Assembly: GCA_037349315.1 (NCBI GenBank)
Contig: JBAIAC010000059.1
Location: forward strand, 10,690,001-10,754,000
Direction of reading: 5' to 3'
Source: Chelydra serpentina
Taxonomy: Eukaryota; Chordata; Testudines; Chelydridae
DNA: 64,000 nucleotides
Part shown: one piece after another, positions 34,440 through 46,747 of the stretch
Numbering within the stretch: the stretch's first letter is position 1
Layout: each line of letters opens with the position of its first letter
Position numbers and translations under genes: made by a program
Notes under the pieces: model-generated
What the model was told of the DNA's origin: nothing
Database searches by the model: none
What the model saw: the letters and a program-made list of their open reading frames with translations, nothing else

Positions 34440-34670
34440 AAGCTGATAGATGAAATAGGAATGAATTGAATACAGCCGCCTAACAAATTAATTGACATCT
34501 AGCAAATGAATAAAAGCCTGGTTATTAAAAATAGGCACTTGACTTGAAAAATAACAATTCCTGTTTAGGATAGAGCAACTTACAATGGGCTGCTTGTTAC
34601 AATAGATGCAGACAAACAATCTGAATGGATCCCAGAGAGCTAAAATGTCAAAATTGAATGGGGAAGGTTT
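34440..34670. other. Candidate conserved non-coding element
   Basis: Repeat-free, with ACAAATTAATTGAC (34483-34496) and several ACAAT-type SOX-like words (for example 34552-34558 and 34613-34620). Only suggestive. Confidence 0.2.
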
Positions 34671-35410
34671 AAATGGAGGATAACTTTTTAAGTGCTGATT
34701 TATAGGGTACCCACATTTAAGTGCCTCTCTCTAAGTTGCAAAATATCATTTTAATCCTGCAAAGATTTACACTGTGACTTCAGTGGGTCTCCACATTGGA
34801 AGAAGGATTGGGGCCTTTAATTATGAACATAAGTTGATTTTACAAAACAAATTCAGTGTGGCCTGATTAATTCCTAAAACAATGTGGGGGAAGTATCTCC
34901 ATTCCTTGTTCCTCACAATGCACAGTCAATGTGGTAAAGCACTTATGTCGCATAAACTGTGGAGGAAACACACAGCTGTGGCATTCAAGAATTGGTGGTG
35001 GGTTTTTTTTTGTGGGGGGTGGATGGAGAGGCATCTCCAAGCTCTTCAGAGTTTGATAGCAGTTGTTTATTCCATCATTTATCTCTTTGACCATTTTTTC
35101 TCTTCAGCCTTTCAGGGCTGGTGGCTTCTCCATCTTTTGTCAACTGCCTTGACCATGTTAGCAATGGTTAAACATTGGGCATCTTGTAAGAAAGGTGGAT
35201 GTGGTCTAGTTCTTGTTGATGAATGGGAATGGAGTTCTGAAAGCAAAACTTATATGTAATTATATTACATCATATGTTGGCTAAGTAGATGAATAACAGC
35301 AAAATAGCCAGGTATGTGATCTATTTGGAATTGTTAATTTTCTTTAATATGAAATTTTCAGTGGGCTATAAGGTTGGATTTTTGTATCACAACTGACTGA
35401 AAGAAGTGTG
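34671..35410. other. Low-copy sequence, no gene recognised
   Basis: The 125-codon plus frame at 34882-35259 overlaps a 75-codon minus frame and has no domain, so I do not call it. No repeat assigned. Confidence 0.4.
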
Positions 35411-35411
35411 T

Positions 35412-35449
<38 letters not shown>

Positions 35450-35474
35450 CTGTATACACACACACACACACACA
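35411..35474. repeat. (TG)n/(CA)n compound microsatellite
   Basis: A (TG)n run of about 16 units is followed, after 'tatctgtata', by a (CA)n run of about 10 units, giving an imperfect palindrome. Frames across it encode only low-complexity sequence. Confidence 0.9.
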
Positions 35475-35552
35475 AAGTTTTTACACCATAATGGCATGAG
35501 CAGAGTATACAAAAACTATAAAAATGCATATATTAAGGGTAATTGGGAATTA

Positions 35553-35700
35553 CTGTTAACTTTGTTTATTACAATAGTACCTCAGGGCCCTGCTGTGTTA
35601 GGCACTGTAATAACAGAGTGATAGATGGTTCATGCCACGAAGGCCTTACAGTCTAAATAGGCAAGACAAACACAGAGTGGGGGAGTGAGTATAACACCCA
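35553..35700 (+). repeat. Retroposon copy ('ggcactgtaa...ccttacagtcta' type)
   Basis: 'tttattacaatagtacctcagggccctgctgtgttaggcactgtaataac...ggttcatgccacgaaggccttacagtctaaat' follows the order of the 27441 family. It is followed by a G-rich stretch at about 35742-35830. Confidence 0.5.
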
Positions 35701-37143
35701 AGCAGAATGATGCCAGCAAATGTCATGTTAGTTAAGTGATATTTTGGGAGGGGTGGGGGGAGGCAAGGGAAGAGAAGGGAGGTGAGGGGGACACGGCCAG
35801 GAAGAGGAGAAGGGAGGGTAAGAAGGGACAGGTCTAGAGGGAAATCAAGCAATAAGACTGATTCTCCTCTCACATAAGTGTGAGAAGAAAGTCAGCCCCA
35901 GACTTACGGAAAGAAAACTAGTAATTCGCTACGTAACTCCATTGGATTCTGCAGGCAGTTTTTCTGAGCAAACAGAATGCACTGGAGCTAATAGATACTA
36001 TATAAGTGAAATTGTAGCTCAGCCCAATTATTCAATAAATGGATGGGATTGAATAAAACTTTCTGATTCATCCCACGATTGGCTAAAACCAATCATGAGC
36101 CAGGAATTCTTTTCTTGTTGTAACAAATGTATGATATATTTATTCTTTATCATTTTACATCATCTCACATAGAACAGCTCTCCTGATAGAAAATCCTATT
36201 AAAATACACCCATTTAAAATAACATGGAAATATTTAAGGATTATTTAAAATAAACACCACAGTAATAGAACACTGAAAAAGAGCATTTTGCGTTTGTGTG
36301 TTACAGAAATAAAGTTGCTAGTTTGGATCTGGTGACAAAGAGAAGAGAATATGCCAATGGAAAAACATGTACAGTGAGAGCTTGTCATTAAAGGAGAAAC
36401 ATACAGGGCTGTCATTAAAGCTAAATGCTGATGGATCATGGATTAGACTCCATCTGGGGGCTCATTTAGCCTTAAGGTATAGGACATATCAGTAAGTACA
36501 GTGGTAGTGCTGCGCATGGCCCTAATGGATCTGTCCAAAAATAATAATTGAATGGACCCCTCTCAATGTATAACAGCTTCTCCCAGGGGAAAGGTGCATA
36601 GCTAAGAAGCCTTGTATTACAAAAGGGAGATACTTTGAACAGTCAGCTCTCTTTTGATATATAATCCCACGTTTTAGTTGTGTGTCGCTAAACAATTTGT
36701 AAAGGCTTAAAGCTAAAAATTGAAATTCTATTTCAAACTGTCCGGGAAAAAATAAAACCCCACAATCACATCTGAAAGATGCCTGTTTCATCTGGCTTTG
36801 TAATAACCAAACTATATATGCTGAAAAGTGCTTCACTTATGGTTTTAGAAAAGAAGTTATAAAATGAAAGAAATCAAAGCATTATTGCTGCAGAAGATAG
36901 AATTAAACTCTTTGGCTTTTAATTTTTTTATAATGATGCATCTTATTGGTTTTTAAATTAAAACTGAAGAAATAAAACCATCATCTTGATGAGCAATGGG
37001 ATTTCACAAATTGGCAAAAAATATATTGTTGGGGTAGAGTTTGAGACCTTGCACTCCAAGGAACTGAAATGTAATGCTTTTGGTTTGGAAAAAAATAGCC
37101 CTGATTTCTTAGCAGCCAGCATATGAAAAGAATTTATCATTAT
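35701..37143. other. Low-copy AT-rich stretch
   Basis: No gene. A purine-rich part lies at 35745-35860. The 104-codon minus frame at 36522-36836 has no recognisable motif. 36840-37140 is repeat-free and AT-rich. Confidence 0.4.
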
Positions 37144-37256
37144 GGGCCAGATTCAGTCATTCTTACTCATAAATGATTAGCACGTCAGTCCATGAGTAAT
37201 CCATTGGGAGTGGGGTAAATTGATAAGATTACTAAGAAGGTCCCAGAGTCTGGCCC
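37144..37256. mobile_element. Palindromic MITE
   Basis: Left GGGCCAGATTCAGTC, right complement GGGCCAGACTCTGGGAC. The interior 'ttcttactcataaatgattagcacgtcagtccatgagtaa' is partly mirrored on the right. Confidence 0.6.
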
Positions 37257-38425
37257 TTTACTAGCAATATGATCCCTCAGTGACAGCATTGATTCAACTT
37301 TTTTTTTTTTAAAGTAGAACGCGCCATGCAGTTTTCCATGTGTGAGTTTCTCAGGTGAGACCTTAAAAACGGAGGCCTTCTTTGTTCTGTGTCTACCTGA
37401 AAGACCCCATGCAACTTTTTGTAAGAGGGCACATTCTTGTCCTTGGCCAAAAATGTTCTTCCCCTCCAATTTGTTATGTTGTAGCCCAGATGGTTGCTAC
37501 CCAGTTACCTCAGAAACAGTTGTATTTCAGAGGGAATGCATGTATGAAGAGAGATTTTCAAAATCCAGTTAAGCATATAACTTCCATGGAAGGTTGATGG
37601 GAATTGAGCACCTAACTTCATTTGTGCCTTTGAAAATCTCCCCCAGATTTCATAAAGCACATTGGGATCCTTTGAGATGAAAATGCTATAGAAATATACC
37701 TTACGTTCTATTCAGTGTTACTGTTACAGTTGTATCACTGGAATCAATCCTATCAGGATGTGATATTAAATAAGGTCTTGGAGGAGGATTACTGCATTGA
37801 ATCTTTTTGCAAAGAACTGTGCTCAGGATGACAAGAAAGAGTTTCCCCTAAAAAGGAACAAGTAACCATTCAACTGTCCTGTGATACAATATTTCCAGTC
37901 TGTTAGGTCACAAGATTCTTTTCATGCCAAACTAATCCTAATGCAAAACAACTTAAGCATTAAAGAAGAAAAAGGGCTACTCACCACTGCTGAAAACTCC
38001 CTAGGTGGGGTAGGGAGGAAAAAAATCATCCCCTGTGATATCTACTGCTTCTTGTACCATTTTCTGTTGTTCTAAGAGCCCGTCAAGCATACCATGATTA
38101 GAACTTTGTGCTTGAGATCATGTGGGTTCAGTGGCTTTATACCTGAGATGATGATTTTGGGTACAGGATGGATCCAGGTGTTCTGACATTCACAGAATTG
38201 CTAAAGCAGCTACATGTCAGTATGCCTCCCTCCTCCTCTAGGTTTGATTGTTTTTCATGTTTTGACAAACTTCAGAAATAGGACATTGTCTGTCCGAGGG
38301 TTGTGAACACACTGGAGGCAGGGAGAGCCCAGACTCTTAAAAACTTACCAAAACACAAGTTGGTTCCTTCTGTAGGAACAGTTGGACAAAAATCAGTGAA
38401 TAAGATTTTTGATTTTTTAATTTAA
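37257..38425. other. Low-copy sequence, no gene recognised
   Basis: 37610-37650 carries a half-palindrome ('cacctaacttcatttgtgcctttgaaaatctccccc'). Otherwise nothing assignable. Confidence 0.4.
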
Positions 38426-39455
38426 AGGTTGCCAAAGCCCCGCGCAGCGCTGGCATGGGGAAGCCTCTCCGCTCCTCAACTAAGTTCTGGAGTGGTGGTT
38501 GTGGCGGAAGTGATTTCCAAACTGTTCACACCCTGAACCTGCAGGCTCCACAGCAGCTCCCCGGGCAGGGGCTGAGCACCCTCTTTACCACCCACCCTCC
38601 TGCCCTGGGACCTGCCCCCAGGTAGTGTGGGGCTGCTCTGTCCTCTAGGCACCCTCCCCTGTTGAGCCACATCTGTGGCCGGGTTCACTGAAGCCCCTGC
38701 AGTCAGGTTCCCTGAGCCCTGGTTCCCAATGTGTCCATAGGGCTTAACCCCTCTCTACCCATACTGTAGCCGGGGGACAGGAGGTGGCTGGGTTATGTCG
38801 GTGGTCAGCACCAGCCTGGAGGTGTTAGCTGCCTTTCAACACTGTGCAGGCAGGAAGGGACAAGCTGCTTCCAGCCACGGCTGCTTGGGGAAGGAGAAGA
38901 AGAGATGAGCTTTGCAAAGGCATGGGCTAGGTCATCCCTTCCCCCCACCCCCATCTTCCCCTGCGGCTGGAAGCAGGTCCGGTTCCTTCCCCCCCTCCTG
39001 CACAGTGCTGAAAGGCTGCTGGTGGCCACATTCTGGTGTGAACTCTGGCAGAAATCTGGGGATGGTGGCATGTGACCCTGCGTGCCCACCACCCACATGT
39101 GTTGCCTCAGGAAGATGCAGCACCAGGTACCAAGAAAGGTGGGGCCGTTCCGGGGCCCAGCCAGGCTTGGAGGGCAGAGAGCGCCGGGCAGGGAGGGTCA
39201 GGGCAGTCAGTCAACCACCCGGTGTGAGAGAGGCATACGGGAGTGTGTGTGTGAGACCTCTCCCCATGTGAACCCTAAAGCCTTAAAGATAAGGTAAATA
39301 TGGATTCTTTTTAACGGGCTCAGTCAACTTGATGCCAATTTAAACGTTTGTACTGCACAGTTCTGATTGATTTTGCCATTGAACTCACTTGAATATGCGT
39401 AATTTTACCAGGTGTCCCGTATTCAGCATCAGGAAATACGGTCACCCTACATATT
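38426..39455. repeat. GC-rich unclassified repeat-like block
   Basis: Base composition rises sharply at about 38430 ('aaagccccgcgcagcgctggc') and falls again near 39290. The tail up to 39449 ends in 'aatacggtcaccctac', which resembles the GTAGGGTGACC-type terminus of a sauropsid repeat. Frames of 97-119 codons on both strands are compositional. An inserted element is likely, but I could not identify a left terminus, target duplication or domain. Confidence 0.35.
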
Positions 39456-40535
39456 CTGCATTATGGGACCCCTTTTGAAATTGCTAGGAGATGAACATCA
39501 GCACAGAATTTGATCTGCTCTATTTGACAGCTTTATAAGCTGATCTAAGAACAGCTCCAAAAGAGCCAGGTGCATAGTGCTGTTGTAGTAAAATACTTCT
39601 TGGCGAAGTAGGCAAACATTCAGAGTAGTGCTTGCTTTCCTCTTGTATCTGTTAGGAAATCTGTTTATGTCCAGAGTCCTGTAATAAGGGGAGTAGGGGG
39701 AATCCCTCATTAGAGAGACACCTCATCTGATACTGTTTATGGGGCAGCATTATTCTGATCAAAAGTAATGTGAATGAAGCTAAATACTGTGTATTGAACT
39801 TGTGATGTACAACCCTCTCGTTAATTGTGTTGTCATCAACATTTGTGATTTGGTGAAGTGTAAGAATGTGGAAATAGCAACATTCCTTTTAACACTACTG
39901 AAATATAGTGGACCAGAACAACTCAATAGAGAGCTGAAAAAGCACTTGACTATTTACTTAAAATTAGGGATTGTCCTTCCTAAATAGGAACAGCTGGCTA
40001 ACAATTCCATGTGATTGTGATTGCTTTACATCGCATGGAATACAATTCTTTTTTGTTGAAGCAGAAATTCTGACACTAGTGAGAGTCTGGGAAGGATTTA
40101 ATGGGATACTTCCAAACTTCAGCAGTTAAGGAGAAACGTAAGGTTCGTATAGACTCAGAGTTGCAATAAGCAACCTTGTGAACTTTACTCCAAAATCATT
40201 ACAGCACCAGGATTTTGAAGTCAATATCCCAGTGCTATAATATTTGGATATTTGTACTGTACATTCTATTCTGTTCTGCGTAGGTTTTTATAGTGGGCTT
40301 ATCACCGTAGTATCTGTACGCTTTCCAGCAGTGCTTTAAGCCATATGATTACACATCTGTCACATGTTTGTTCTCTCACCCTCTCCCCAGAGGTAGAAGA
40401 ATGTCTTGTTTTGGTTGTATGCATCTTTTGTATACATAAATAAATATATTGTTGCTATGTGTGTTATATTAGAGAAGGCAAGGTCAAAGAAATGTGCATT
40501 GCACTTGAAGCGGAAAGTGGTGAGGTTTGCGATAG
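39456..40535. other. Low-copy AT-rich stretch
   Basis: No gene or assignable repeat. Confidence 0.4.
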
Positions 40536-40776
40536 TCCTTCATTCCTGGGGAAATTCTCGGACTACCCTGAAGAAAGCTCTGTATTCTGCACAAATAAGC
40601 TTTACTTTTATTGTAGAGAGTTCCACTGTGCTAGAGGAGCAAAGATGTCGATCACGATCTTTGTCGTGGAGCTTTAGACAATGTTTTATATATACTGGGC
40701 CTAGGCCATCGAGTGCCTTGAACATAAGGATTGAGATAGCACATGAAGGCAAGCAACTGAATATTGACAAAATGTA
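40536..40776. repeat. Unclassified repeat-like segment before the LINE relic
   Basis: Contains 'tactgggcctaggccatcgagtgccttgaacataagg', a wording I associate with a dispersed amniote repeat but cannot name. The 147-codon frame at 40406-40849 runs across it and into the LINE relic, so it is not a gene. Confidence 0.25.
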
Positions 40777-40990
40777 CAAGAGCTGCTGTACAAATGCTAG
40801 AAGTCTAAATACCAAGATAGGTGAGCTACAGTGTCTGGCATTAAACTAGGCTATTGATATAATGGGCATAATGGAAACTTGGTGAAATAAGAACATTCAT
40901 TATTGCAGTGAATTAACTGACACAGATTTATGAATAAGGTGGGTGAGCATCACACAGCAATGTAGAACAATGTTTTGTATGAAAAAGAAA
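40777..40990 (+). pseudogene. CR1/L2-type LINE endonuclease remnant
   Basis: One frame encodes CCTNARSLNTKIGELQ followed, after a stop, by AIDIMGIMETW. This matches the start of the apurinic endonuclease domain of CR1/L2-type LINEs, in which an N-A-R-S-L asparagine and an E-T-W glutamate are active-site landmarks. The sequence then degrades ('NKNIHYCSELTDTDL'). Only about 60 codons survive, with several stops, so it is a fossil. It is plus-strand, unlike the CR1 at 17515. Confidence 0.6.
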
Positions 40991-42453
40991 TCCAAGCATT
41001 CTGTTTTTAGAAGTTGGGAACTTGGACTTGACAAGGTTACCCTGAACATTTTGGATATGGCATGTGTGCTGGACTAATTTATCTCTCTGTACTTGTTGAA
41101 TTCAAACACGGTTCTATATTTCATTAGTAATAGACACTGACTGGATTACAGTCCAAATGTAAGGTGAAATAGGTTGCAATAATTATTTTTGGTAGAAATA
41201 GTTGGCAAGGAGTAATATGAAAAGGCATATAAACTACAAGTAGAAGATAAGTCCTGGATTTGTGTATATGTTGCCCCTACTGGAATCATTCCTCTTTCTG
41301 CTCATTCTCATAATTCTCTGTAAGAGTCCAGGAGGATCAGTCTCATTATAGGAGGAAATTTGTAAGGGGAAAAAATGAAGATCTCCGTTCATAATTATAT
41401 TTGTCCCATCTATTTCCTTCAATATTTTACATGGCAAATTGTCTCCCTATAGGAGATGCATCAGTGACTTTAGTTATGTTAGGGAAACCACAATGCACCT
41501 CGACATTCCTTTTGCCTGACAATACAAAGGGATGCCATCCTGTATACAGTGGTGCACTTGTGCCCCCAAAAGGAATGACAGAATCCAATAAGATTCTAAA
41601 ATGATTAACTTACCAGATGCATTCAGATCTCCCTTACACAGTTTGGTTGGTTTATCACATATTTAAATTCTCTCTTCTCACCCTCCCATATTTTTATTTC
41701 ATTGAAATGAGTCAAATATATTCACAAGCGACCTGTTAAAAAAACATATTGCAAAGGAGAATTTTGACTGTGCTGATGTGTTGCAACACTTTCTTTCAAC
41801 ATCATTGCTTGCTTTCTATATAAAGAACAACACTGCCTCAGATATTGCAAAATTATTCATTGCATTCTGCTGTAACATTAAACGAAGAACTCAGTGTCTA
41901 AGATGTGATATGAGTGCCGGCACCATAGGAATGAAATTGGCAAGCAATAGATACACAGAATTGAAGTAAATTTCCTAGTCACTTATTAGGAAATCCTAGA
42001 CAATTATCAAGTAATCCTTTAAAAATATATTTTTGGCATGTAACGATCACATAACTACACTTTACCTGACAGATCTTATCCAGTGCCAGTTTGAGCTATT
42101 GAAAATCTTGACTATTTGTAGAAATTTATAGAAAGAAATCTTAATTCTTTTTTATCTGCCTATGCTTCTGTCTCAGCTGTTGTGGTACCAATTCTTGCAC
42201 CAACTTAGCAAGAAAAGTACAGTAGACCTGTCCTGGTCATGATACAGATCTTTATACTGTGCATAAAGTTCAAATATTGTTTTGGCATGATTATGCTCTA
42301 TTGCCAATTAATGACTTTAATGGTGTTTCTAAAACTCAAGCCTGCAAGATTTTCACTTATTCTTTCACAGGCAAATGCAGGTGGTACTTAGGAAAGCACG
42401 GACAGAATAAAGCTCTGCTATGGTGATTGGCATTATCTGTCATTGCATGTAGA
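40991..42453. other. Low-copy AT-rich stretch
   Basis: No gene or assignable repeat. Confidence 0.4.
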
Positions 42454-42755
42454 CTCAGACCCTGCAACCACTTATGCACATGCTTAATTTTCTGCACACA
42501 CAGAGTCCCACTGAAGTATTTAGGATGTTGTGTGTATTATTTATTATTTGTTTCTAATGCATCAGACCCCAGTTCCATTACGGTAGGCACTAAGCAAACA
42601 TAAGAGACCGTCCTTGCCTCAAATAACGTACAATATAAATATAAGGCAAGGCGTAGTTGGTGGATACAATGAACAGACTGGGGGAACACAGGGTAACAAT
42701 GAGGTAATACTCTTGACATAAAGTTAAGTATGTGCACAAGTGTTCACAGTACCAG
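42454..42755. mobile_element. Palindromic MITE split by a retroposon
   Basis: The left arm (42454-42525, 'cagaccctgcaaccacttatgcacatgcttaat') is mirrored by the right arm (42716-42755, 'cataaagttaagtatgtgcacaagtgttcacag'). Between them sits a separate retroposon copy. Confidence 0.55.
42530..42713 (+). repeat. Retroposon copy inserted in the palindromic MITE
   Basis: 'tattatttattatttgtttctaatgcatcagaccccagttccattacggtaggcactaag...agagaccgtccttgcctcaaataacgtacaatataaatataaggcaagg' follows the order of the 27441 family and continues to 'acaatgaacagactgggggaacacagggtaacaatgagg'. Confidence 0.55.
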
Positions 42756-44043
42756 CATGAGGAAAGTAGTGAAATACTACAGTGATGGGTGACAGTATAA
42801 AACAGATAGTGCAAACATACTTGTAATAGAGGTAGGCCCGAGACACAATGCTCACCTGCAGATCTGAACCTTTCCACCACTTGGAAGTGTTCATCCCCAG
42901 CATTTTGGTCCATCCTCCTCTCTCATTTGAATTGGCTTCACATCACTGAATGAAAAACAAATGTGAATATTCTCATAAAGGAGTACAGGAATTTGAGTGG
43001 AAGCTTCAAATTTGACTTGAGTCCCAGAAGAAGTTGTTTCTAGAGTGGCTCCGAAGGTTTTACATTGAAAATAAAATGTACTTTAATTTGCTGTGGAAAA
43101 AGGTGCAAAAAAAAAAAAAAAGTGCAGTTTGTCTGTGGCTTTTTCTCAGCCAAATCAGGAAAGTTTGCAACAAAATATGTTAAAGCTCAAAATGTCACAA
43201 ATTTGATTTTAGGATCCTTGTTGGGCAAGGATGTTGAGGGATGAGCAGACTCTGTGCATCTTCTAGGGATATGGCCATACCCTCTTCTCATATAGCAAAT
43301 GCTGGAGAGAAGCCTGCGACTGCTTCCCCATCATGGTGGACGTTGTCGGAAGTCAGCATAGACCCAGGCTGACTCAAGTCACTAGTTCATTAACAGACCG
43401 ACTTTCTTTTGTATTACCTCACTTGATGTACTGGAAGGTTAGCCTGTAAGTTTCTTGATTTTCTTTTTTTTCCCCCTCCAAGTAGCTATACACATATAAA
43501 TATAGTTGTACATACTGTGCTGTAGGTCATTTACTATAGTTCTCAGGAGATTTCACCTTAAATGAAGAAAATTCCACCTTTTGTGGGTAAAAGTCTCACA
43601 AGAACAGCACAGAAATGTACTATATTCAAAAAATTCAGAATGACCTGAGGCAGAAACGTGTTTCTTTGCTGTTTGTGGCACTTTTACTGTCTGTCACTTA
43701 AGAAAATACTGAAGGAGACAGAGGAATAGTTCAGATGGGTCATTCCCATGTCAAACTATGCCTTAAGGATGGATGGAAAATAAGAAACAGGAATCATATA
43801 GGAAAAATATAAGTGGTGATACTCTTTCAAGTGGAACCCATTTGTGACATCTAAATGAGATGCCACTCACATTAGATTATGTAGATCTTTCAGATAAAAT
43901 CATTCCTTCTTGTGGGTCTTGATCAGCAATAAAATGGTTAACAATGTTGGCCTTTAAATTATCATTATCAGGATTTGTGGTTAACACTCCGTTGAGATAA
44001 AAAGGAAATTTCACACCTCCCTGAGAGCAGTTTCAGGCTGCAT
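42756..44043. other. Low-copy AT-rich stretch
   Basis: Contains a run of 15 A near 43108-43122. No gene or assignable repeat. Confidence 0.4.
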
Positions 44044-44046
44044 GCA

Positions 44047-44344
44047 GGGCTGGTCCACACTAGGGGCGGGGGGGATCGATCTAAGATACGCAACTTCAGC
44101 TATGTGAATAACGTAGCTGAAGTCGAATATCTTAGATCGATTTCAAAAGTACTTACCGCTGGTCCACACGGCAGCAGGCAGGCTCCCCTGTCGACTCCGC
44201 TTACTCCTCGCGCGGAGCTGGAGTTCCGGAGTCGACGGGAAGTGCTTCTGGGATCGATTTATCGCCTCTAGATGAGACGCGATAAATCGATCCCAGAACA
44301 TCGATCACTACCTGCCGAATCGGGCGGGTAGTGTGGATGTAGCC
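44047..44344. mobile_element. Harbinger-type MITE
   Basis: Left end GGGCTGGTCCACACTAGGGG, right complement GGCTACATCCACACTACCCG. The right flank is TTA (44345-44347); the left flank GCA is a poor match, so the duplication has decayed or the edge is off. Internal inverted pairs: 'gatcgatctaagata' with 'tatcttagatcgat', 'tcgactccg' with 'cggagtcga', and 'gggatcgatttatcgc' with 'gcgataaatcgatccc'. The CAGCTA...TAGCTG hairpin lies at 44097-44119. Same family as 56884. Confidence 0.8.
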
Positions 44345-44347
44345 TTA

Positions 44348-45002
44348 TTTAGACATAACGGCATTGGTTACATTTGGTTCACGTTTAGGAGATTTTCTTT
44401 GTAACTTTTTAAGGACTAGAATTTCTTTTTTTTTAATGAAAGCTGAGATTCTGGAGCACAAAATGGCAGCCAGAGGTGAAACTATGATGAACTAGTCCAA
44501 TGTGGCTGCTGCTAAGAACTAACCAAAATCCCAGTTCTGAACACGTCATTTGTAAAATCCATTGACTTCAAAGTGGTCAGCATTTTACCCACTATGTTAG
44601 TCAGATCTAGTTCCGGAAATGCAGCTCAAGCCCAATTCTTATTCATTCGGGTAAGGTTTGGGTAGACGTGAGCTTTATCTGGGATTCTAAACTTTTGAAT
44701 GTTTGTGTCGGTGTTTAATGTCACGTCATGTGCTTTGTTGTTGGCTGCATTCATATAAATGTGGGTTACACAACTTAACATACAGTCCAGGGAGCCTTGG
44801 TAGCTTTGGCAAGGCCAGGTTGAAAAGAGTGCGGTGGCCAAGTTTCTGGGAGCCTGAGTGAGCTCAGGAAAGTGGGACGCTCATGGCATAACACTGTTAT
44901 TTCATTAGAGAACCGATGGATGCTATGGAATTTAATTATTCTACCTATTCTACAGGCTGGAAAATTTCAGTCTTCTGCAGTAATCTTTTTATGACAATTA
45001 TG
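44348..45002. other. Low-copy spacer
   Basis: No gene or assignable repeat. Confidence 0.4.
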
Positions 45003-45091
45003 GGGCCAGATATTCAGCACATACTGAATCAGTGTAACTCCATTGACTTCAGTGGAATTATGCCAATTTACACCCTTTGAGAATCTGGCCC
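45003..45091. mobile_element. Palindromic MITE
   Basis: 'gggccagatattcagcacatactgaatcagtgtaactcc' mirrors 'ttatgccaatttacaccctttgagaatctggccc' around the core 'attgacttcagt'. Typical gggccagatt-type fold-back element. Confidence 0.7.
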
Positions 45092-45689
45092 ATTCACTCT
45101 CTTCTAAACAACTTGAGATCTTGGGCAAGGAGGCAGTGTAAATTGTCTGGTGTAAATTGTCATAGCTCCAGCCTCCATCCGATAGACAAAGAAAAATGAT
45201 CTGTTTTTATATCTCTTTGGTAAATCTGAACATTAATTTATTACAAAGAATCAAAGTAATTAAAACCCACCAAATTCAAAACAACAAAAGAATTAAGGCA
45301 AGTGCTAAGTTTCTTACGGGTATTTTCTTTGCCTAAACAGAGCGCTATAATTTCTAGATGCCATATTAGTTCTCAAAGCCACGGATATAATTCATGCCTC
45401 TGGAGTAGAGTGAATCAAGCATTTCAGTCTGAAAGTGATCCCAAGTTTTTCAGGTTGTTTTTTTAAAATTAAGATTTACTAATATGACTCATGCAGCGTT
45501 TCTAAGAAATGCAACAAATATAGTGAACTGGGTGCATTTTTTCTGCCTTTCTATTCTATTCCCATTCAGCACTTATAATGGTAATGAAGCCCAATTACAA
45601 ATGCATGTGACTGCCTGTTGTAATCTGTCAGTGTGTTTCTGAAAAACCTTGTGCCAGTTCAGTATTGGTCATTAGATAATAAGGATTGA
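45092..45689. other. Low-copy AT-rich spacer
   Basis: No gene or assignable repeat. Confidence 0.4.
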
Positions 45690-46320
45690 TAAAACGTAAG
45701 GGGTAAAATGTTAAAAATGCTACTATCGATTAGAATGCACCTTAATAATGAAACCATGGGCCTGGGGACGAAAGCCATGGATCATTTTGACAATTCGGCC
45801 TTAGATTGTGGATGAGACAGAGTAGGGACAATTAATCCCTCAGAGCCACAAATCGCAAATAAAGTAGTTGCAGCTCATTACAACCCGACCTTGCTAAATG
45901 GCCTTGAAAACATAAGTGACCTTCCAGTATTTGTAAAGTTTACAAAGCTCTATTGAAAAATAAATATTACTTTTAGGTTTGGGAACCACACAATTTAATT
46001 TTAACAGAACAGTGCAGATGAAAGGAACTTTTAACTACCACCTTTGATGACCCAAATTACTAGTGTATTATGGAACTGATGGCAAAGTTATAAAGAAATG
46101 TTGGGGAAGGATCTTAGAAGTCAAAAGTCCTGCTGTGTGCAATTAATCAATGTAACTTTGCACTACTATAGGTTTTAAAGAGACAATGGCTTCAATTAAC
46201 TGTCTCGTAATTCCAGTTAGGGCTTTTATAAATGAATCAGCATTGTTGGAACACTGTATAATTACAGCAAAATACTCCACTGTCCACGTCTGAGTCCAGT
46301 TTTCCTATAGCAGAAGTTAG
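45690..46320. other. Candidate conserved non-coding element
   Basis: Repeat-free block with AATTAATCAATG (46141-46152), ATTAATCC (45831-45838) and 'taaatgaatcagcattgttgg' near 46230. No frame longer than 60 codons. Its even, low-complexity-free AT composition is what I expect of a regulatory element in a gene desert, but this is inference. Confidence 0.3.
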
Positions 46321-46747
46321 CCTCTCTTTGGTCAAGTGGTTCCTGTTTTGCTTGGCATTAACTTTGCCATTGTGGGAGGACAAAGTGAGTCTGTTGCGAA
46401 GTAATTGTGTCACGTGTACTAAAACTATAAGGCTGATTCCATTTGGAGATCTATCATGGGGTGGCCGTCACTAGCAGACCATCTTCGGCTTGCTCTATCA
46501 AACTGGATGGAGGGGATGGTGGGAAGAGAGATTGAGAAACGAGATCAGACTATGTGACTTCACACCCTTACAATCTTATCTCTTGCTATACCTTGTGCAC
46601 TGTTATTGCTGTCATAAATGGTGAAATAAATAAATGTTACCACCCAAGTGGTGCCTTCCTAGTTCCTTACCATCTTTTCACATTTCTTGCTCTTTGAGGT
46701 GAAAAGATGCTTCACCTGCCTAAATACTAGAGCTGATCAAATATGAT
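46321..46747. other. Low-copy spacer
   Basis: Nothing identified. Confidence 0.4.

Noticed and set aside
34882..35259. 125-codon plus-strand frame with several tryptophans
   Set aside because: No domain recognised, overlapping frame on the other strand, and no splice or promoter context.
35411..35474. Possible Z-DNA-forming regulatory site
   Set aside because: Alternating TG/CA microsatellites are common and nothing nearby suggests a promoter.
40406..40849. 147-codon plus-strand open frame
   Set aside because: Its C-terminal part is the LINE endonuclease relic and the rest is repeat-like, so it is a transposon fossil and not a gene.
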